64,000 nt of DNA from NCBI RefSeq assembly GCF_003332305.1, contig NZ_QOIO01000024.1, forward strand, positions 36,991 through 100,990. Reading direction: 5' to 3'. The DNA comes from Microvirga aerophila (GTDB lineage: Bacteria; Pseudomonadota; Alphaproteobacteria; Rhizobiales; Beijerinckiaceae). Of this stretch, positions 1 through 9,775 are shown in pieces. Made by a program: the position numbers and the translations under genes. Positions within the stretch are counted from its first letter, which is position 1. Every line of letters begins with the position of its first letter. Under the pieces are notes generated by a model that did no database searches, had not been told where the DNA came from, and saw only the letters and a program-made list of their open reading frames with translations.

Positions 1-7
1 GGACAAC

Positions 8-1063
8 GTGACCGCACGAGCACAAAGGGGCCGAAACGCTTCAAGCTTACATCCAGGCGTCGTGGAAGAGGCCGAGATCATTCTCACCTTCGACGACAAT
101 CGCCTCGCCAGCCTTGTCTTCGGTCAGTACGACCAGAACCTCGCCCATCTGGAGAGACGCCTGAACGTGGCGGCCATCGCCAACGGCAACCGGGTCACCG
201 TGAAGGGCACCCCCGAGGCGTCCGAACTGGCCCGACGCGTCCTCGAAGGACTCTACGAGCGCGCCCGGCAGGGCGTGACGCTGGCTCCCGGCGACGTGGA
301 CGGAGCCATTCAGGAGAGCACCCTGCAAGGCACCCTTTTTCCGAAGGCCGAGGACGCGCCTGTTCCAGGCCTAACCGCCTTCGATCAGATCGCGACCCGC
401 AAACGCGGTCCTGTCCGGGCCCGCAACGCGGCGCAGAACGCCTATATCAAGGCCCTCAAGCAGCACGAGCTCGTGTTCGCCGAAGGTCCGGCCGGCACCG
501 GCAAGACCTGGCTGGCGGTGGGCTACGCGGTGTCCCTGCTGGAGCAGGGCCAAGCCGACCGCCTCATCCTGTCGCGCCCGGCCGTCGAGGCGGGCGAGCG
601 CCTCGGCTTCCTGCCGGGCGACATGCGCGAGAAGGTCGATCCCTACCTTCGGCCGATCTACGACGCCCTCTACGATTTCATGGAGGCCCGTCACGTGGAC
701 CGGGGCCTGCAGACCGGCATGATCGAGATCGCGCCGCTGGCCTTCATGCGCGGTCGCACGCTCACCAACGCGGTGGTGCTGCTCGACGAGGCGCAGAACA
801 CCACCACCATGCAGATGAAGATGTTCCTGACCCGCCTCGGCGAAGGCTCGCGCATGATCATCACCGGCGATCCGACCCAGATCGATCTGCCTCCCGGCCA
901 GAAATCGGGCCTGATCGAGGCCGTGCGCATTCTCGACGGCGTCGAGGGCATCGGGCGCGTCACCTTCAAGGAGCAGGACGTGGTGCGCCACGACCTCGTG
1001 CGCCGCATCGTGACCGCCTACGACGCGGCCTCCCGGCAGGAACCGGCGCAGGATCGCAGGTGA
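8..1063 (+). CDS. phoH: PhoH-family ATPase
   Basis: Cytoplasmic P-loop ATPase of the PhoH/YbeZ family, thought to act with YbeY in RNA metabolism. Walker A GPAGTGKT is at residues 160-167 and Walker B VVLLDEAQN near 256-264; the N-terminal ~100 residues fit the family's KH-like region. The first visible start is a GTG, but the frame is open to the window edge, so the true start may lie upstream. The stop overlaps the GTG of ybeY (GTGA), as in the conserved phoH-ybeY-CBS-lnt order. Function is by family; the exact N-terminus is unsure. Confidence 0.93.
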   Translation: MTARAQRGRNASSLHPGVVEEAEIILTFDDNRLASLVFGQYDQNLAHLERRLNVAAIANGNRVTVKGTPEASELARRVLEGLYERARQGVTLAPGDVDGAIQESTLQGTLFPKAEDAPVPGLTAFDQIATRKRGPVRARNAAQNAYIKALKQHELVFAEGPAGTGKTWLAVGYAVSLLEQGQADRLILSRPAVEAGERLGFLPGDMREKVDPYLRPIYDALYDFMEARHVDRGLQTGMIEIAPLAFMRGRTLTNAVVLLDEAQNTTTMQMKMFLTRLGEGSRMIITGDPTQIDLPPGQKSGLIEAVRILDGVEGIGRVTFKEQDVVRHDLVRRIVTAYDAASRQEPAQDRR

Positions 1064-1551
1064 TCACGCTCGATGTCATGATCGAGGCCGGCGCCTGGGC
1101 CAGCCTCGACAACGCGGAGGCTCTGGCGCAGCGGGCCGCCGAAGCCGCCGTCACTGTCGCCGACGAGACCGACGAGGAATTCGAGGTGAGCGTCATGCTG
1201 ACCGACGATGACCACATCCAAGAGCTGAACCGCACTTGGCGGGGCAAGGACAAGCCCACCAACGTCCTGTCTTTCCCGGCGCCGGAGCAGCCGGGCCAAA
1301 GGGCCCCAGGCGAAACGGGCCCTCGCCATCTGGGCGATATTGCTTTAGCGTATGAAACGCTGGTGCGTGAATCCGAGGACGAATCCAAGGAACTTGCGCA
1401 TCATTTTGCCCATTTGATCGTTCATGGAATCCTGCATCTCCTCGGTTACGACCATGAGGTCGAAGTGGAAGCGGAAATCATGGAAGCTCTTGAGGTGAAA
1501 GCACTCGCCACCCTTGGCATCGCCGATCCCTATCGCGATATGGCAGCTTGA
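1060..1551 (+). CDS. ybeY: Endoribonuclease / rRNA maturation factor YbeY
   Basis: Metal-dependent endoribonuclease family needed for 16S rRNA 3' end maturation and ribosome quality control. The zinc-binding signature H-G-x-L-H-L-x-G-Y-D-H lies at residues 122-132, with three histidines. The 163-residue length is normal. The GTG start overlaps the phoH stop by GTGA; an ATG at 1078 is an alternative. Translational coupling to phoH is inferred from the overlap. Confidence 0.93.
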   Translation: MITLDVMIEAGAWASLDNAEALAQRAAEAAVTVADETDEEFEVSVMLTDDDHIQELNRTWRGKDKPTNVLSFPAPEQPGQRAPGETGPRHLGDIALAYETLVRESEDESKELAHHFAHLIVHGILHLLGYDHEVEVEAEIMEALEVKALATLGIADPYRDMAA

Positions 1552-1584
1552 GCCGCTGAGGCTTAAGGCTGAAACTCAACACCA

Positions 1585-2598
1585 ATGAATGAAGATCGAA
1601 GTCCCAACGACCGTCTGGCCCGAACTCCCGCCGAGCCCGAGGCCTCCCATGACCACTGGTACGACAGGGTTCTGACCCGGCTCGGTCTCAAGGCCCGGGA
1701 CTCCATCCGCGACGATCTCGAGGACGCCTTGTCCGAGACCGTCGAGGATGCGGACTTTTCGCCCCAGGAGCGGGCGATGCTCAAGAACGTGCTGGGTTTT
1801 CACCGCGTCCGCGTCGAGGACGCCATGGTGCCCCGGGCCGATATCGTGGCCGTGTCCGCGGATACGACCCTTGGGGAACTCCTGAGCCTGTTCCGGACCG
1901 CCGGCCATTCGCGCTTGCCGGTTTATGGCGAAACCCTCGACGACCCGAAAGGTATGGTTCACATCCGGGACTTCCTGGATTTTATAGCCATGAGCGCCGA
2001 TGCGGGCGCTTCGGAGGCCGGAACCGGTGCCGACACCCTGCCGAGCCTGGGACAGATCGACCTGTCCAAGACCTTGTCCGAAGCCAACATCTTACGCCCG
2101 GTCCTGTTCGTGCCGCGCTCCATGCCGGCCATCGACCTTCTCGTGCGCATGCAGGCCACCCGAACCCATATGGCGCTCGTCATCGACGAATATGGTGGCA
2201 CCGACGGCCTCGTGTCCATCGAGGACCTGGTCGAGATGGTGGTCGGCGACATTGAAGACGAACATGACGAGGACACCGCCGAGATGATCGTGCGGGCGGC
2301 CGACGGATCCTTCATTGCGGACGCCAGAGCGAGCCTCGACGAGGTCCAGGAAAGCCTCGGCGTCGACCTCAATGGCGAGGACAGCGCTGAGGACATCGAT
2401 ACGCTGGGCGGCTTCATCGTCACGCTCGCGGGCCGCGTTCCCTCGCGCAACGAACTGATTCTCGGCCCCGCAGAGCTGGAATTCGAGGTCTTGGACGCTG
2501 ACCCGCGTCGGGTGAAGCGCCTGCGCATCTCCCGGCGGGACGTCGCCATCCCGCCAGACGCCAGATCGGCCTCTCCCGAAAGCGCCGCCGCGGAATGA
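1585..2598 (+). CDS. CBS-domain hemolysin/CorC-like protein
   Basis: Soluble protein with an N-terminal VEDAMVPRADI motif opening a CBS-domain pair (about residues 75-210) and a C-terminal CorC_HlyC domain (about 235-320). It lacks the membrane DUF21 domain of longer relatives. The family is often called hemolysin C or Mg/Co efflux protein CorC, but its activity is not firmly established. It lies 33 bp after ybeY and its stop overlaps the lnt start (ATGA), so it is in one operon with envelope and RNA genes. Confidence 0.88.
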   Translation: MNEDRSPNDRLARTPAEPEASHDHWYDRVLTRLGLKARDSIRDDLEDALSETVEDADFSPQERAMLKNVLGFHRVRVEDAMVPRADIVAVSADTTLGELLSLFRTAGHSRLPVYGETLDDPKGMVHIRDFLDFIAMSADAGASEAGTGADTLPSLGQIDLSKTLSEANILRPVLFVPRSMPAIDLLVRMQATRTHMALVIDEYGGTDGLVSIEDLVEMVVGDIEDEHDEDTAEMIVRAADGSFIADARASLDEVQESLGVDLNGEDSAEDIDTLGGFIVTLAGRVPSRNELILGPAELEFEVLDADPRRVKRLRISRRDVAIPPDARSASPESAAAE

Positions 2599-4223
2599 TC
2601 CCCCTGGCGGATCGCGTCATCCACGCAACCGGATGGCGTCGCTGGCTCGTCGCTTTCGCGGCGGGCGCCGTCGGCGCTTTGGCGATGCCTCCCTTCGGCG
2701 TGCTTCCGGCGCTGGCCGTCTCTCTCACGCCTGCGGTCTGGCTTCTGGACGGCTCCATGAAGGCCGGACCCTCGCGCCGATCAGGCCTCAAGGCAGCGGC
2801 CGGGATCGGCTGGTTCTGGGGCTTCGGCTATTTCGTGGCCGGGCTTTGGTGGCTGGGGGCGGCCTTTCTGGTCGAGGCGGATCAGTTCGCTTGGGCCCTG
2901 CCCTTCGGCGTTTTGGGTCTGCCGGCTCTTCTCGCATTCTTTCCGGCTTTCGGCTTTGCGCTTGCTCGTCTGTTGTGGCTGCCGGACGCCTCCCGGATCC
3001 TTGCCTTTGCGTTCGCCCTGACAGCGAGCGAGTGGCTGCGGGGTCACCTCTTCACCGGCTTTCCCTGGAACAGCCCCGGCATGGCGCTGGGTCAGAACCT
3101 GTGGCTCATGCAATCCGCGTCCCTGGTCGGCCTCTACGGACTAACTTTCATGGCCTTGGCCATTGGGTCGGCGCCTGCAATGCTGGCAACGGGCCATACG
3201 AGGCGCGAGCGCTGGATGGCTCCGGGTCTTGCGGCGGCGTTTCTGGCCGCCATGGCGGCGTTCGGAGCCTGGCGGGTCCCCTCCGAGGCCGTGGCCAATG
3301 TCGACAATGTGCGGCTGCGCATCATGCAGCCGAACCTGCCCCAGGACGCCAAGTTCAATCCGCGTAACCGCGACGCAATCATGCGGCGCTATCTCACCAT
3401 CAGCGCCGTTCCGGCAGCCGAGGGCTCGGCCCCGGCAACACATCTGATCTGGCCGGAATCGGCCTTTCCGTTTCTCCTGCACCGGGATCCGGGATCGCTG
3501 GCGCAGATCGCCACGCTGTTGGGGCCCAGCTCAGTCCTCGTCACCGGGGCGGCGCGCATGGGCGAACCTTTGCCGGGCGAAGCGGTCGGAAAATTCTTCA
3601 ACGCCATTCAGGTCATCGACGATCAGGGAACCGTCATCGGCTCCTACGACAAGGTCCATCTAGTGCCGTTCGGCGAGTACGTGCCGAAATTCCTCGATGC
3701 AGCCATCAGGGCCGTGGGGCTACGCCAGTTCGTCCACATCCCCGGCGGCTTCGAGCCGAGCGAGAGCCGGGCCGCGTTGAGCATCCCCGGCCTGCCGCCG
3801 GTCGCCGCGACAATCTGCTACGAGGCGATCTTTCCGGGCCAGATCCTGCCGGACGGCCCCCGGCCCAATCTGATTCTCAACGTGACCAACGACGCTTGGT
3901 TCGGCCAAACGCCCGGACCCTACCAGCACTTCGCCCAGGCCCGGCTGCGTGCCGTCGAGGAGGGCCTTCCTCTCGTCAGGGCGGCCAACACGGGCATTTC
4001 CGCCGTGATCGATCCGTTCGGCCGGGTGGTCAAGAGCCTGCCCCTCGGCGTGGAGGGTGCAATCGATGCTCCTCTTCCGGTTGAAATTTCCGCAACTGTT
4101 TATAGCCAATTTGGCATCTTTGTTTTGACGGCCACGCTGGTGATCTGCTTAATGGCCCTCGTTGCGCGCCGCCGGCCAAGGATCATTCCAGGGCCGGGGA
4201 GAACGCGCGTCAACGCTGCGTAG
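2595..4223 (+). CDS. lnt: Apolipoprotein N-acyltransferase
   Basis: Inner-membrane enzyme adding the third acyl chain to the N-terminal cysteine of lipoproteins. The N-terminal ~220 residues are a run of hydrophobic helices; the rest is a nitrilase-like domain with the expected triad Glu288 (WPESAF), Lys353 (YDKVHL) and Cys408 (TICYEA). The 542-residue length is normal. The ATG overlaps the previous stop, so translation is probably coupled. Confidence 0.95.
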   Translation: MIPLADRVIHATGWRRWLVAFAAGAVGALAMPPFGVLPALAVSLTPAVWLLDGSMKAGPSRRSGLKAAAGIGWFWGFGYFVAGLWWLGAAFLVEADQFAWALPFGVLGLPALLAFFPAFGFALARLLWLPDASRILAFAFALTASEWLRGHLFTGFPWNSPGMALGQNLWLMQSASLVGLYGLTFMALAIGSAPAMLATGHTRRERWMAPGLAAAFLAAMAAFGAWRVPSEAVANVDNVRLRIMQPNLPQDAKFNPRNRDAIMRRYLTISAVPAAEGSAPATHLIWPESAFPFLLHRDPGSLAQIATLLGPSSVLVTGAARMGEPLPGEAVGKFFNAIQVIDDQGTVIGSYDKVHLVPFGEYVPKFLDAAIRAVGLRQFVHIPGGFEPSESRAALSIPGLPPVAATICYEAIFPGQILPDGPRPNLILNVTNDAWFGQTPGPYQHFAQARLRAVEEGLPLVRAANTGISAVIDPFGRVVKSLPLGVEGAIDAPLPVEISATVYSQFGIFVLTATLVICLMALVARRRPRIIPGPGRTRVNAA

Positions 4224-4245
4224 TCTTGGAAGGAATTTGGGGTCT

Positions 4246-4659
4246 ATGAAGAAGTCGACCGGCTCGATCGATAAGGAAATCGGCAGCAGGGTGCGCATGC
4301 GCCGCGTTTCCATCGGGATGAGCCAAGAAAAGCTCGGCGACATGCTGGGCCTCACCTTCCAGCAGGTCCAGAAATACGAAAAGGGCACGAACCGGATCAG
4401 CGTTGGGCGCCTTGTGGACATTGCCAAGATCCTTGGCGTCGACATCCATTTCTTCTTCAACGGGATCAAGAGCATCAAGGCCGATGCGGGCTTTGCAGAG
4501 GAAGACACGCCTCCTTATATCTCAGATGTGATGTCCACCCCCGAAGGCCTACAACTCATCCGGACCTTCACGGGAATCAAGAGCGCCAAGGTCCGCCGGA
4601 GCATCGTTCAGCTCGTTGCGGCTCTGGCCGCTCAGGAAGACGAAGAACGTTCGTCATAA
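4246..4659 (+). CDS. XRE-family transcriptional regulator
   Basis: Protein of 137 residues with an N-terminal helix-turn-helix of the Cro/C1 type (MSQEKLGDMLG...VQKYEKGTNR, about residues 24-55). This start follows the sequence AAGGAATTTGGGG; upstream in-frame codons lie in the lnt end and are less likely. It lies between lnt and metK, a placement common in Hyphomicrobiales. Its targets are unknown; control of the neighbouring metK is a guess. Confidence 0.88.
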   Translation: MKKSTGSIDKEIGSRVRMRRVSIGMSQEKLGDMLGLTFQQVQKYEKGTNRISVGRLVDIAKILGVDIHFFFNGIKSIKADAGFAEEDTPPYISDVMSTPEGLQLIRTFTGIKSAKVRRSIVQLVAALAAQEDEERSS

Positions 4660-4762
4660 AGAACGCGTTCGCTTGACCTTTCCTTCGGCCTGCGGCATGA
4701 GCCTTTTTTAACGCCTAGCGATATTAGGTTTCCTCTTCTTTATCCGCCACAAGGAATTCGTC

Positions 4763-5941
4763 GTGCGCCGTTCAAGCTACCTTTTCACCAGCGAGTCGGT
4801 TTCCGAAGGTCATCCGGACAAGGTTTGCGACCGGATCTCGGATTCCGTGGTCGATGCTTATCTGGCAGCCGAGCCGGAAGCCCGCGTGGCCTGCGAGACG
4901 CTTGCCACCACCAACCGGGTGGTCATTGCCGGCGAGGTGCGCGGACCTGATTCCATCACCAAGGACCGGGTGATCGAGCTCGCCCGCGAGGCCATCAAGG
5001 ACATCGGCTACGAGCAGGACGGCTTCCACTGGAAGACCGCCGACGTCGCTGTCCACCTTCACGCCCAGTCGGCGCATATCGCCCAGGGCGTGGATGCCGC
5101 CGGCAACAAGGATGAAGGCGCGGGCGACCAGGGCATCATGTTCGGCTATGCCTGCAACGAGACCCCGGAGCTGATGCCGGCCCCGATCTTCTATGCCCAC
5201 AAGATCCTCGAGGACCTGAACGAGGCCCGCAAGGCCAAGGCCAACGGCGCCGCCGTGCTCGGCCCCGACGCCAAGAGCCAGGTCACGGTGAAATACGAGA
5301 ACGGCAAGCCCGTCGGCGTCACCCAGATCGTGCTCTCGACCCAGCACCTGGACGAGAACCTCTCGTCGGATGACGTGCGCGAGATCGTCGAGCCCTATAT
5401 CCGCAAGACCCTGCCGGCCGGCTGGGTTTCGCCCGAGACCGTCTGGCACGTGAACCCCACCGGCAAGTTCGTGATCGGTGGCCCCGACGGCGATTGCGGC
5501 CTCACCGGCCGCAAGATCATCGTCGACACCTATGGCGGCGCGGCTCCCCATGGCGGCGGCGCGTTCTCCGGCAAGGATCCCACGAAGGTGGACCGCTCGG
5601 CGGCTTACGCGGCGCGCTATCTCGCCAAGAACGTGGTGGCGGCCGGCCTTGCCGATCGCTGCACGCTCCAGCTTTCCTACGCCATCGGCGTGGCCAAGCC
5701 CTTGTCGATCTATGTGGACCTGCACGACACCGGCAAGGTGGACGAGAGCAAGCTCGAAGCGGTTCTCATGGACGCCATGGACCTGTCACCCCGCGGCATC
5801 CGCACCCATCTCGGCCTCAACAAGCCGATCTACGCCCGCACCTCGGCCTATGGTCATTTCGGCCGCAAGCCGCAGGCGGATGGCGGCTTCTCGTGGGAGC
5901 GGACCGACCTCGCCGACACCCTCAAGTCAGCTCTCAGCTGA
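4763..5941 (+). CDS. metK: S-adenosylmethionine synthetase
   Basis: Makes S-adenosylmethionine from methionine and ATP. Family motifs are clear: GHPDK at residues 16-20 and [14 protein letters not shown] in the central domain. The 392 residues are a full-length protein. The GTG start has AAGGA 7 nt upstream. The 103-bp leader shows no SAM riboswitch that I can recognise. trmB, whose substrate is SAM, follows 4 bp after the stop. Confidence 0.97.
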   Translation: MRRSSYLFTSESVSEGHPDKVCDRISDSVVDAYLAAEPEARVACETLATTNRVVIAGEVRGPDSITKDRVIELAREAIKDIGYEQDGFHWKTADVAVHLHAQSAHIAQGVDAAGNKDEGAGDQGIMFGYACNETPELMPAPIFYAHKILEDLNEARKAKANGAAVLGPDAKSQVTVKYENGKPVGVTQIVLSTQHLDENLSSDDVREIVEPYIRKTLPAGWVSPETVWHVNPTGKFVIGGPDGDCGLTGRKIIVDTYGGAAPHGGGAFSGKDPTKVDRSAAYAARYLAKNVVAAGLADRCTLQLSYAIGVAKPLSIYVDLHDTGKVDESKLEAVLMDAMDLSPRGIRTHLGLNKPIYARTSAYGHFGRKPQADGGFSWERTDLADTLKSALS

Positions 5942-5945
5942 TCCG

Positions 5946-6632
5946 ATGAGCGCAGCGTCCGAACGTGCCGGCGCCTTCTTCGGGCGCCGGAAGGGCAAAA
6001 AGCTGCGCGCCCATCACGACGATCTCGTCCAGAACAGCCTGCCCTCCTTGCGGGTGGTGCCCGGCCAAGCGCCCGCCGAGCTTTTCAAGGAGCTTGGCGA
6101 AGGCCGTGAAACCTGGCTCGAGATCGGCTTCGGCGGCGGCGAGCATCTCGCCGCGCAGGCCCACGCCCACCAGGATGTGAATTTCATCGGCTGCGAGCCG
6201 TTCGTGAACGGCATGGCGAAGCTCCTGGCTCTGGTCGAGCAGGATCGACTCGACAACATCCGGGTCTGGGACGAGGACGTCACCGACCTGCTGCCCACCC
6301 TGCCGGACGCCTGTTTCGACCGGGTCTACATCCTCTATCCCGATCCCTGGCCCAAGCGCCGCCAGCGCAAGCGGCGGCTCGTCTCCGACGAGATGCTGAA
6401 GGAGCTCGCCCGGGTCATGAAGCCCGGCGCGGAGCTGCGATTCGCCAGCGACATCGACAACTACATCGGCTGGGTCCTGGCCCGCATCCTCCGGTCCCAG
6501 GATTTCCACTGGATCGCGGAGCGCCCCGACGATTGGCGCAAGCCCTACGAGGGCTGGCCCGGCACCCGCTACGAGGCCAAAGCCATCCGCGAGGGGCGGG
6601 TGCCGTCCTACTTACGCATGGAACGCGTCTAA
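5946..6632 (+). CDS. trmB: tRNA (guanine-N7-)-methyltransferase
   Basis: SAM-dependent methyltransferase forming m7G46 in tRNA. The SAM-binding motif LEIGFGGGEHL is near residue 58 and the family signature YPDPWPKRR near 135-145. The ATG lies 4 bp after metK. The frame is open far upstream inside metK, but the family alignment and spacing favour this start, giving 228 residues. Confidence 0.93.
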   Translation: MSAASERAGAFFGRRKGKKLRAHHDDLVQNSLPSLRVVPGQAPAELFKELGEGRETWLEIGFGGGEHLAAQAHAHQDVNFIGCEPFVNGMAKLLALVEQDRLDNIRVWDEDVTDLLPTLPDACFDRVYILYPDPWPKRRQRKRRLVSDEMLKELARVMKPGAELRFASDIDNYIGWVLARILRSQDFHWIAERPDDWRKPYEGWPGTRYEAKAIREGRVPSYLRMERV

Positions 6633-6654
6633 AAGTCCTGTACTGCGGCGCACC

Positions 6655-6683
6655 TTGCTTTTCTGGACTTGATTCAGTATATT
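6655..6683 (+). promoter_or_regulatory. Predicted sigma-70-type promoter for rimP-nusA-infB
   Basis: TTGCTT at 6655-6660 and TATATT at 6678-6683 are separated by exactly 17 bp. It sits just after trmB and about 130 bp before rimP. The expected transcription start near 6690 puts the hairpin at 6724-6754 inside the 5' untranslated leader. Seen by eye only. Confidence 0.6.
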
Positions 6684-6723
6684 CCCCTCGTCAGCTCTGG
6701 TTGCAGCGTCAAGCTGCTGGTCG

Positions 6724-6754
6724 AGAGTGGGCCCCGCCGGGTCCGCTCTTTTTT
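6724..6754 (+). terminator. Terminator-like hairpin in the rimP leader (probable attenuator)
   Basis: An 11-bp stem (6724-6734 with 6739-6749, two G-U pairs) closes a CGCC loop and is followed by six T residues. This is a complete intrinsic terminator. It lies between the promoter at 6655-6683 and the rimP start, so it could act as an attenuator of the rimP-nusA-infB operon, or end read-through from trmB. Confidence 0.75.
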
Positions 6755-6811
6755 ATTGTTTGAAAGCCAGAGCCTGCGAACGAAATTGGCGGAGCGGGCA
6801 TTACGACCAAC

Positions 6812-7453
6812 ATGGTACAGGAACGCGACAAGCGTCTGATCACGGAAAACGGCGTCGCCGCCCGGGTGGCTGCGATCGTCGAGCCGGTGATCGAGGATCT
6901 GGGCTTCAACCTCGTGCGGGTGAAGGTCACGGCTACCAACGGATGCACGGTGCAGATCATGGCCGAGCGGCCGGACGGCACCATGTCGGTCAGCGACTGC
7001 GAAACCGTCAGCCGCGCGCTTTCGCCCGTTCTCGACCTCGAGGATCCGGTTTCTCAGGCGTATTATCTCGAAATTTCTTCGCCGGGGATCGACCGGCCGC
7101 TCGTGCGGGCCAGCGATTTCGAGCGTTGGAGCGGATATGACGCCAAGATCGAGATGGCCGTTCCTCTGGCTGGCCGCAAACGTTTCCGGGGCTTCATCCG
7201 GGGCGTGGAGAACGGAGCCGCGCTCATTGAACTGCCCGACGTGAAGGAAGGCGAGGATCCGATCGCGCGCCTGCCCTTGACGGATCTCGGCGAGGCGCGC
7301 CTCGTCCTGACCGACGAGCTGATCCGCGAATCGCTGCGCCGGGGAACCGCCCCGACGGCGGATGACGAGACCGAAGAAGACACTGACGACGAGATTGATG
7401 CGGAGCCGGCGCCACAACCGCGCGGCCCCAAGAACAAGTCCGAGAAGGAGTAA
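6812..7453 (+). CDS. rimP: Ribosome maturation factor RimP
   Basis: Assists 30S subunit assembly. The N-terminal half carries the family core ([14 protein letters not shown], ...[14 protein letters not shown]). The 213 residues include an acidic C-terminal tail (about 185-213) typical of alphaproteobacterial members. It is first gene of a rimP-nusA-ylxR-infB operon and ends 5 bp before nusA. Confidence 0.95.
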   Translation: MVQERDKRLITENGVAARVAAIVEPVIEDLGFNLVRVKVTATNGCTVQIMAERPDGTMSVSDCETVSRALSPVLDLEDPVSQAYYLEISSPGIDRPLVRASDFERWSGYDAKIEMAVPLAGRKRFRGFIRGVENGAALIELPDVKEGEDPIARLPLTDLGEARLVLTDELIRESLRRGTAPTADDETEEDTDDEIDAEPAPQPRGPKNKSEKE

Positions 7454-7458
7454 CCTCG

Positions 7459-9069
7459 ATGGCTGTTAGCGCCAACAGGCTTGAGCTCTTGCAGATCGCA
7501 GATGCGGTCGCGCGCGAGAAGGTGATCGACAAGCAGATCGTGCTGGACGCCATGGCGGACGCGATCGCCAAGGCCGCCCGGTCGCGCTACGGCGCCGAGA
7601 CCGACATCCACGCGGAGATCAACCCCAAGACCGGCGAGCTGCGCCTGTCCCGGCACCTGCTAGTGGTGGAAGACGCGGAGATCGAGAACGACTCCCGCGA
7701 GATCACCCTGTCCGAGGCACGCAGCCGCCACAACCCGGCAGCCCAAGTGGGCGACACCATCGCCGAAACCCTGCCGCCCTTCGACTTCGGCCGCATCGCG
7801 GCGCAGTCCGCCAAGCAGGTCATCGTCCAGAAGGTGCGCGACGCCGAGCGCGACCGTCAGTACCAGGAATACAAGGACCGCATCGGCGAAGTGGTGAACG
7901 GCGCGGTCAAGCGCGTGGAATACGGCAACGTGATCGTGGATCTCGGCCGTGGCGAGGCCATCGTGCGCCGCGACGAGCTGATCCCGCGCGAGACCTTCCG
8001 CCCGGGCGACCGCATCCGTGCCTACCTGTTCGACGTGCGCCGCGAGGCGAGGGGGCCGCAGATCTTCCTGTCGCGCACGCACCCGCAATTCATGGCCAAG
8101 CTCTTCACCCAGGAAGTGCCGGAGATCTACGACGGCATCGTGTCCGTCCAGGCGGTCGCCCGCGACCCGGGCTCCCGCGCCAAGATCGCCGTGACGTCGC
8201 GCGATTCCTCCATCGACCCGGTTGGCGCGTGCGTCGGCATGCGCGGCTCCCGCGTCCAGGCGGTGGTGGGCGAGCTCCAGGGCGAGAAGATCGACATCAT
8301 TCCCTGGTCGCCCGATCAGGCGACCTTCATCGTCAATGCGCTCCAGCCCGCCGAAGTGGTCAAGGTGGTGCTCGACGAGGAGGCCGATCGCATCGAGGTA
8401 GTGGTGCCTGACGACCAGCTGTCGCTGGCCATCGGCCGCCGCGGCCAGAACGTGCGCCTCGCCTCGCAGCTCACCGGCTGGGACATCGACATCCTGACCG
8501 AAGCCGAGGAGTCCGAGCGCCGCCAGAAGGAATTCGCCGAGCGCACCGAGCTGTTCATGAACGCGCTGGACGTGGACGAGGTCGTGGGCCAGCTCTTGGC
8601 CGCCGAAGGTTTCCGCTCGGTGGACGAAATTGCCTATGTGGACCCGGCCGAAGTGGCCTCGATCGAAGGCTTCGACGAGGACACGGCGGGCGAGATCCAG
8701 GAGCGCGCGCGGGAGTACCTCACGCGTCTCGAATCCGAGAACGACGAGCGCCGCAAGGAGCTTGGTGTCGCCGACGAACTCAAGGAGATCGACGGAGTCA
8801 CCACAGCCATGCTGGTGGCTTTCGGCGAGAACGACATCAAGACGGTGGAGGATCTAGCCGGCTGCGCGACCGACGATCTGGCCGGCTGGACGGAAGGCCG
8901 CGGCCAGGAGACTACTCGTCACAAGGGTGCTCTCGACGGCTTCGACGTCTCCCGGACGGACGCGGAATCCATGATCATGGCGGCCCGCGTGAAGGCCGGT
9001 TGGATCGAGGCGCCCGTAGAGACTGAAGAATCGGCCGAAGAGGCCGAAACCGAAGCCCAGCCGTCTTAA
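7459..9069 (+). CDS. nusA: Transcription termination/antitermination factor NusA
   Basis: Binds RNA polymerase and nascent RNA to control pausing, termination and antitermination. The order is N-terminal polymerase-binding domain (1-125), S1 domain (about 135-200), two KH domains ([12 protein letters not shown] near 255 and [16 protein letters not shown] near 325), then helix-hairpin-helix repeats in an acidic C-terminal half. The length of 536 residues is usual for alphaproteobacteria. The hairpin ahead of rimP makes autoregulation plausible. Confidence 0.97.
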   Translation: MAVSANRLELLQIADAVAREKVIDKQIVLDAMADAIAKAARSRYGAETDIHAEINPKTGELRLSRHLLVVEDAEIENDSREITLSEARSRHNPAAQVGDTIAETLPPFDFGRIAAQSAKQVIVQKVRDAERDRQYQEYKDRIGEVVNGAVKRVEYGNVIVDLGRGEAIVRRDELIPRETFRPGDRIRAYLFDVRREARGPQIFLSRTHPQFMAKLFTQEVPEIYDGIVSVQAVARDPGSRAKIAVTSRDSSIDPVGACVGMRGSRVQAVVGELQGEKIDIIPWSPDQATFIVNALQPAEVVKVVLDEEADRIEVVVPDDQLSLAIGRRGQNVRLASQLTGWDIDILTEAEESERRQKEFAERTELFMNALDVDEVVGQLLAAEGFRSVDEIAYVDPAEVASIEGFDEDTAGEIQERAREYLTRLESENDERRKELGVADELKEIDGVTTAMLVAFGENDIKTVEDLAGCATDDLAGWTEGRGQETTRHKGALDGFDVSRTDAESMIMAARVKAGWIEAPVETEESAEEAETEAQPS

Positions 9070-9100
9070 ACACGGCCATGGTCAGGCGAGGACAGAACCC

Positions 9101-9775
9101 TTGGGGCGGCACGAACCGGAGCGCACCTGCATCGTCACCCGCACGGCACAGCCGTCGGCGGGGCTGATCCGGTTCGTCCTCGGGCCTGACCACCAGGTCG
9201 TCCCCGACCTGAAGCACAAACTGCCCGGCCGGGGCGTGTGGGTGACCGCGCGCTCCGACTTGGTCCGGGAGGCAGTCAAACGCCGCCTCTTCGCCCGCGC
9301 CTTCAAGGCAGACGTTAAGGCTCCCGAATCTCTTGCCGACGACATCGCCAGGACGCTTCGGGACGACCTGCGCCAAGCCCTCTCGCTCGCCAACAAGGCG
9401 GGCACGGTGATCACCGGATTTGAAAAAGTCGAGTCCGCTATCGCCGAAAAGCCTCTGAGCGCCCTTATTCATGCCGCAGAAGCGGCTGAAGATGGGCGAA
9501 GAAAGCTCGCGAACCAGTTGCGAAAACGCCTCGGCGACGCAATATCAGGCTTTCCGGTCATCCAAGACTTGTCAAACGATGAATTGAGTTTGGCATTGGG
9601 CCGGTCACATGTGATACATGCTGCCCTCGTCGCGGGCGCTGGAAGCGACGGCTTTCTGAACCGATGGCATCGTTACTGTACCTATTGCGGAAGCGAAGCC
9701 TATCAGGCTGGCCTCATTACCGGGGCCGGCGCACCCACGATTATGGAACCCGACGGATCTGAGCGGAATGAATGA
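9101..9775 (+). CDS. YlxR (DUF448) family RNA-binding protein
   Basis: The N-terminal ~90 residues carry the YlxR signature ([16 protein letters not shown]); the next part ([22 protein letters not shown]) resembles an L7Ae-type RNA-binding domain, as in the longer alphaproteobacterial form. The family always lies between nusA and infB. The start is uncertain: the only in-frame candidate near the conserved N-terminus is TTG at 9101. The stop overlaps the infB start by 8 bp. Confidence 0.85.
   Translation: MGRHEPERTCIVTRTAQPSAGLIRFVLGPDHQVVPDLKHKLPGRGVWVTARSDLVREAVKRRLFARAFKADVKAPESLADDIARTLRDDLRQALSLANKAGTVITGFEKVESAIAEKPLSALIHAAEAAEDGRRKLANQLRKRLGDAISGFPVIQDLSNDELSLALGRSHVIHAALVAGAGSDGFLNRWHRYCTYCGSEAYQAGLITGAGAPTIMEPDGSERNE

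Noticed and set aside
4660..4762. SAM riboswitch before metK
   Set aside because: No SAM-II, SAM-V or SAM/SAH core that I could trace; the leader is also short.
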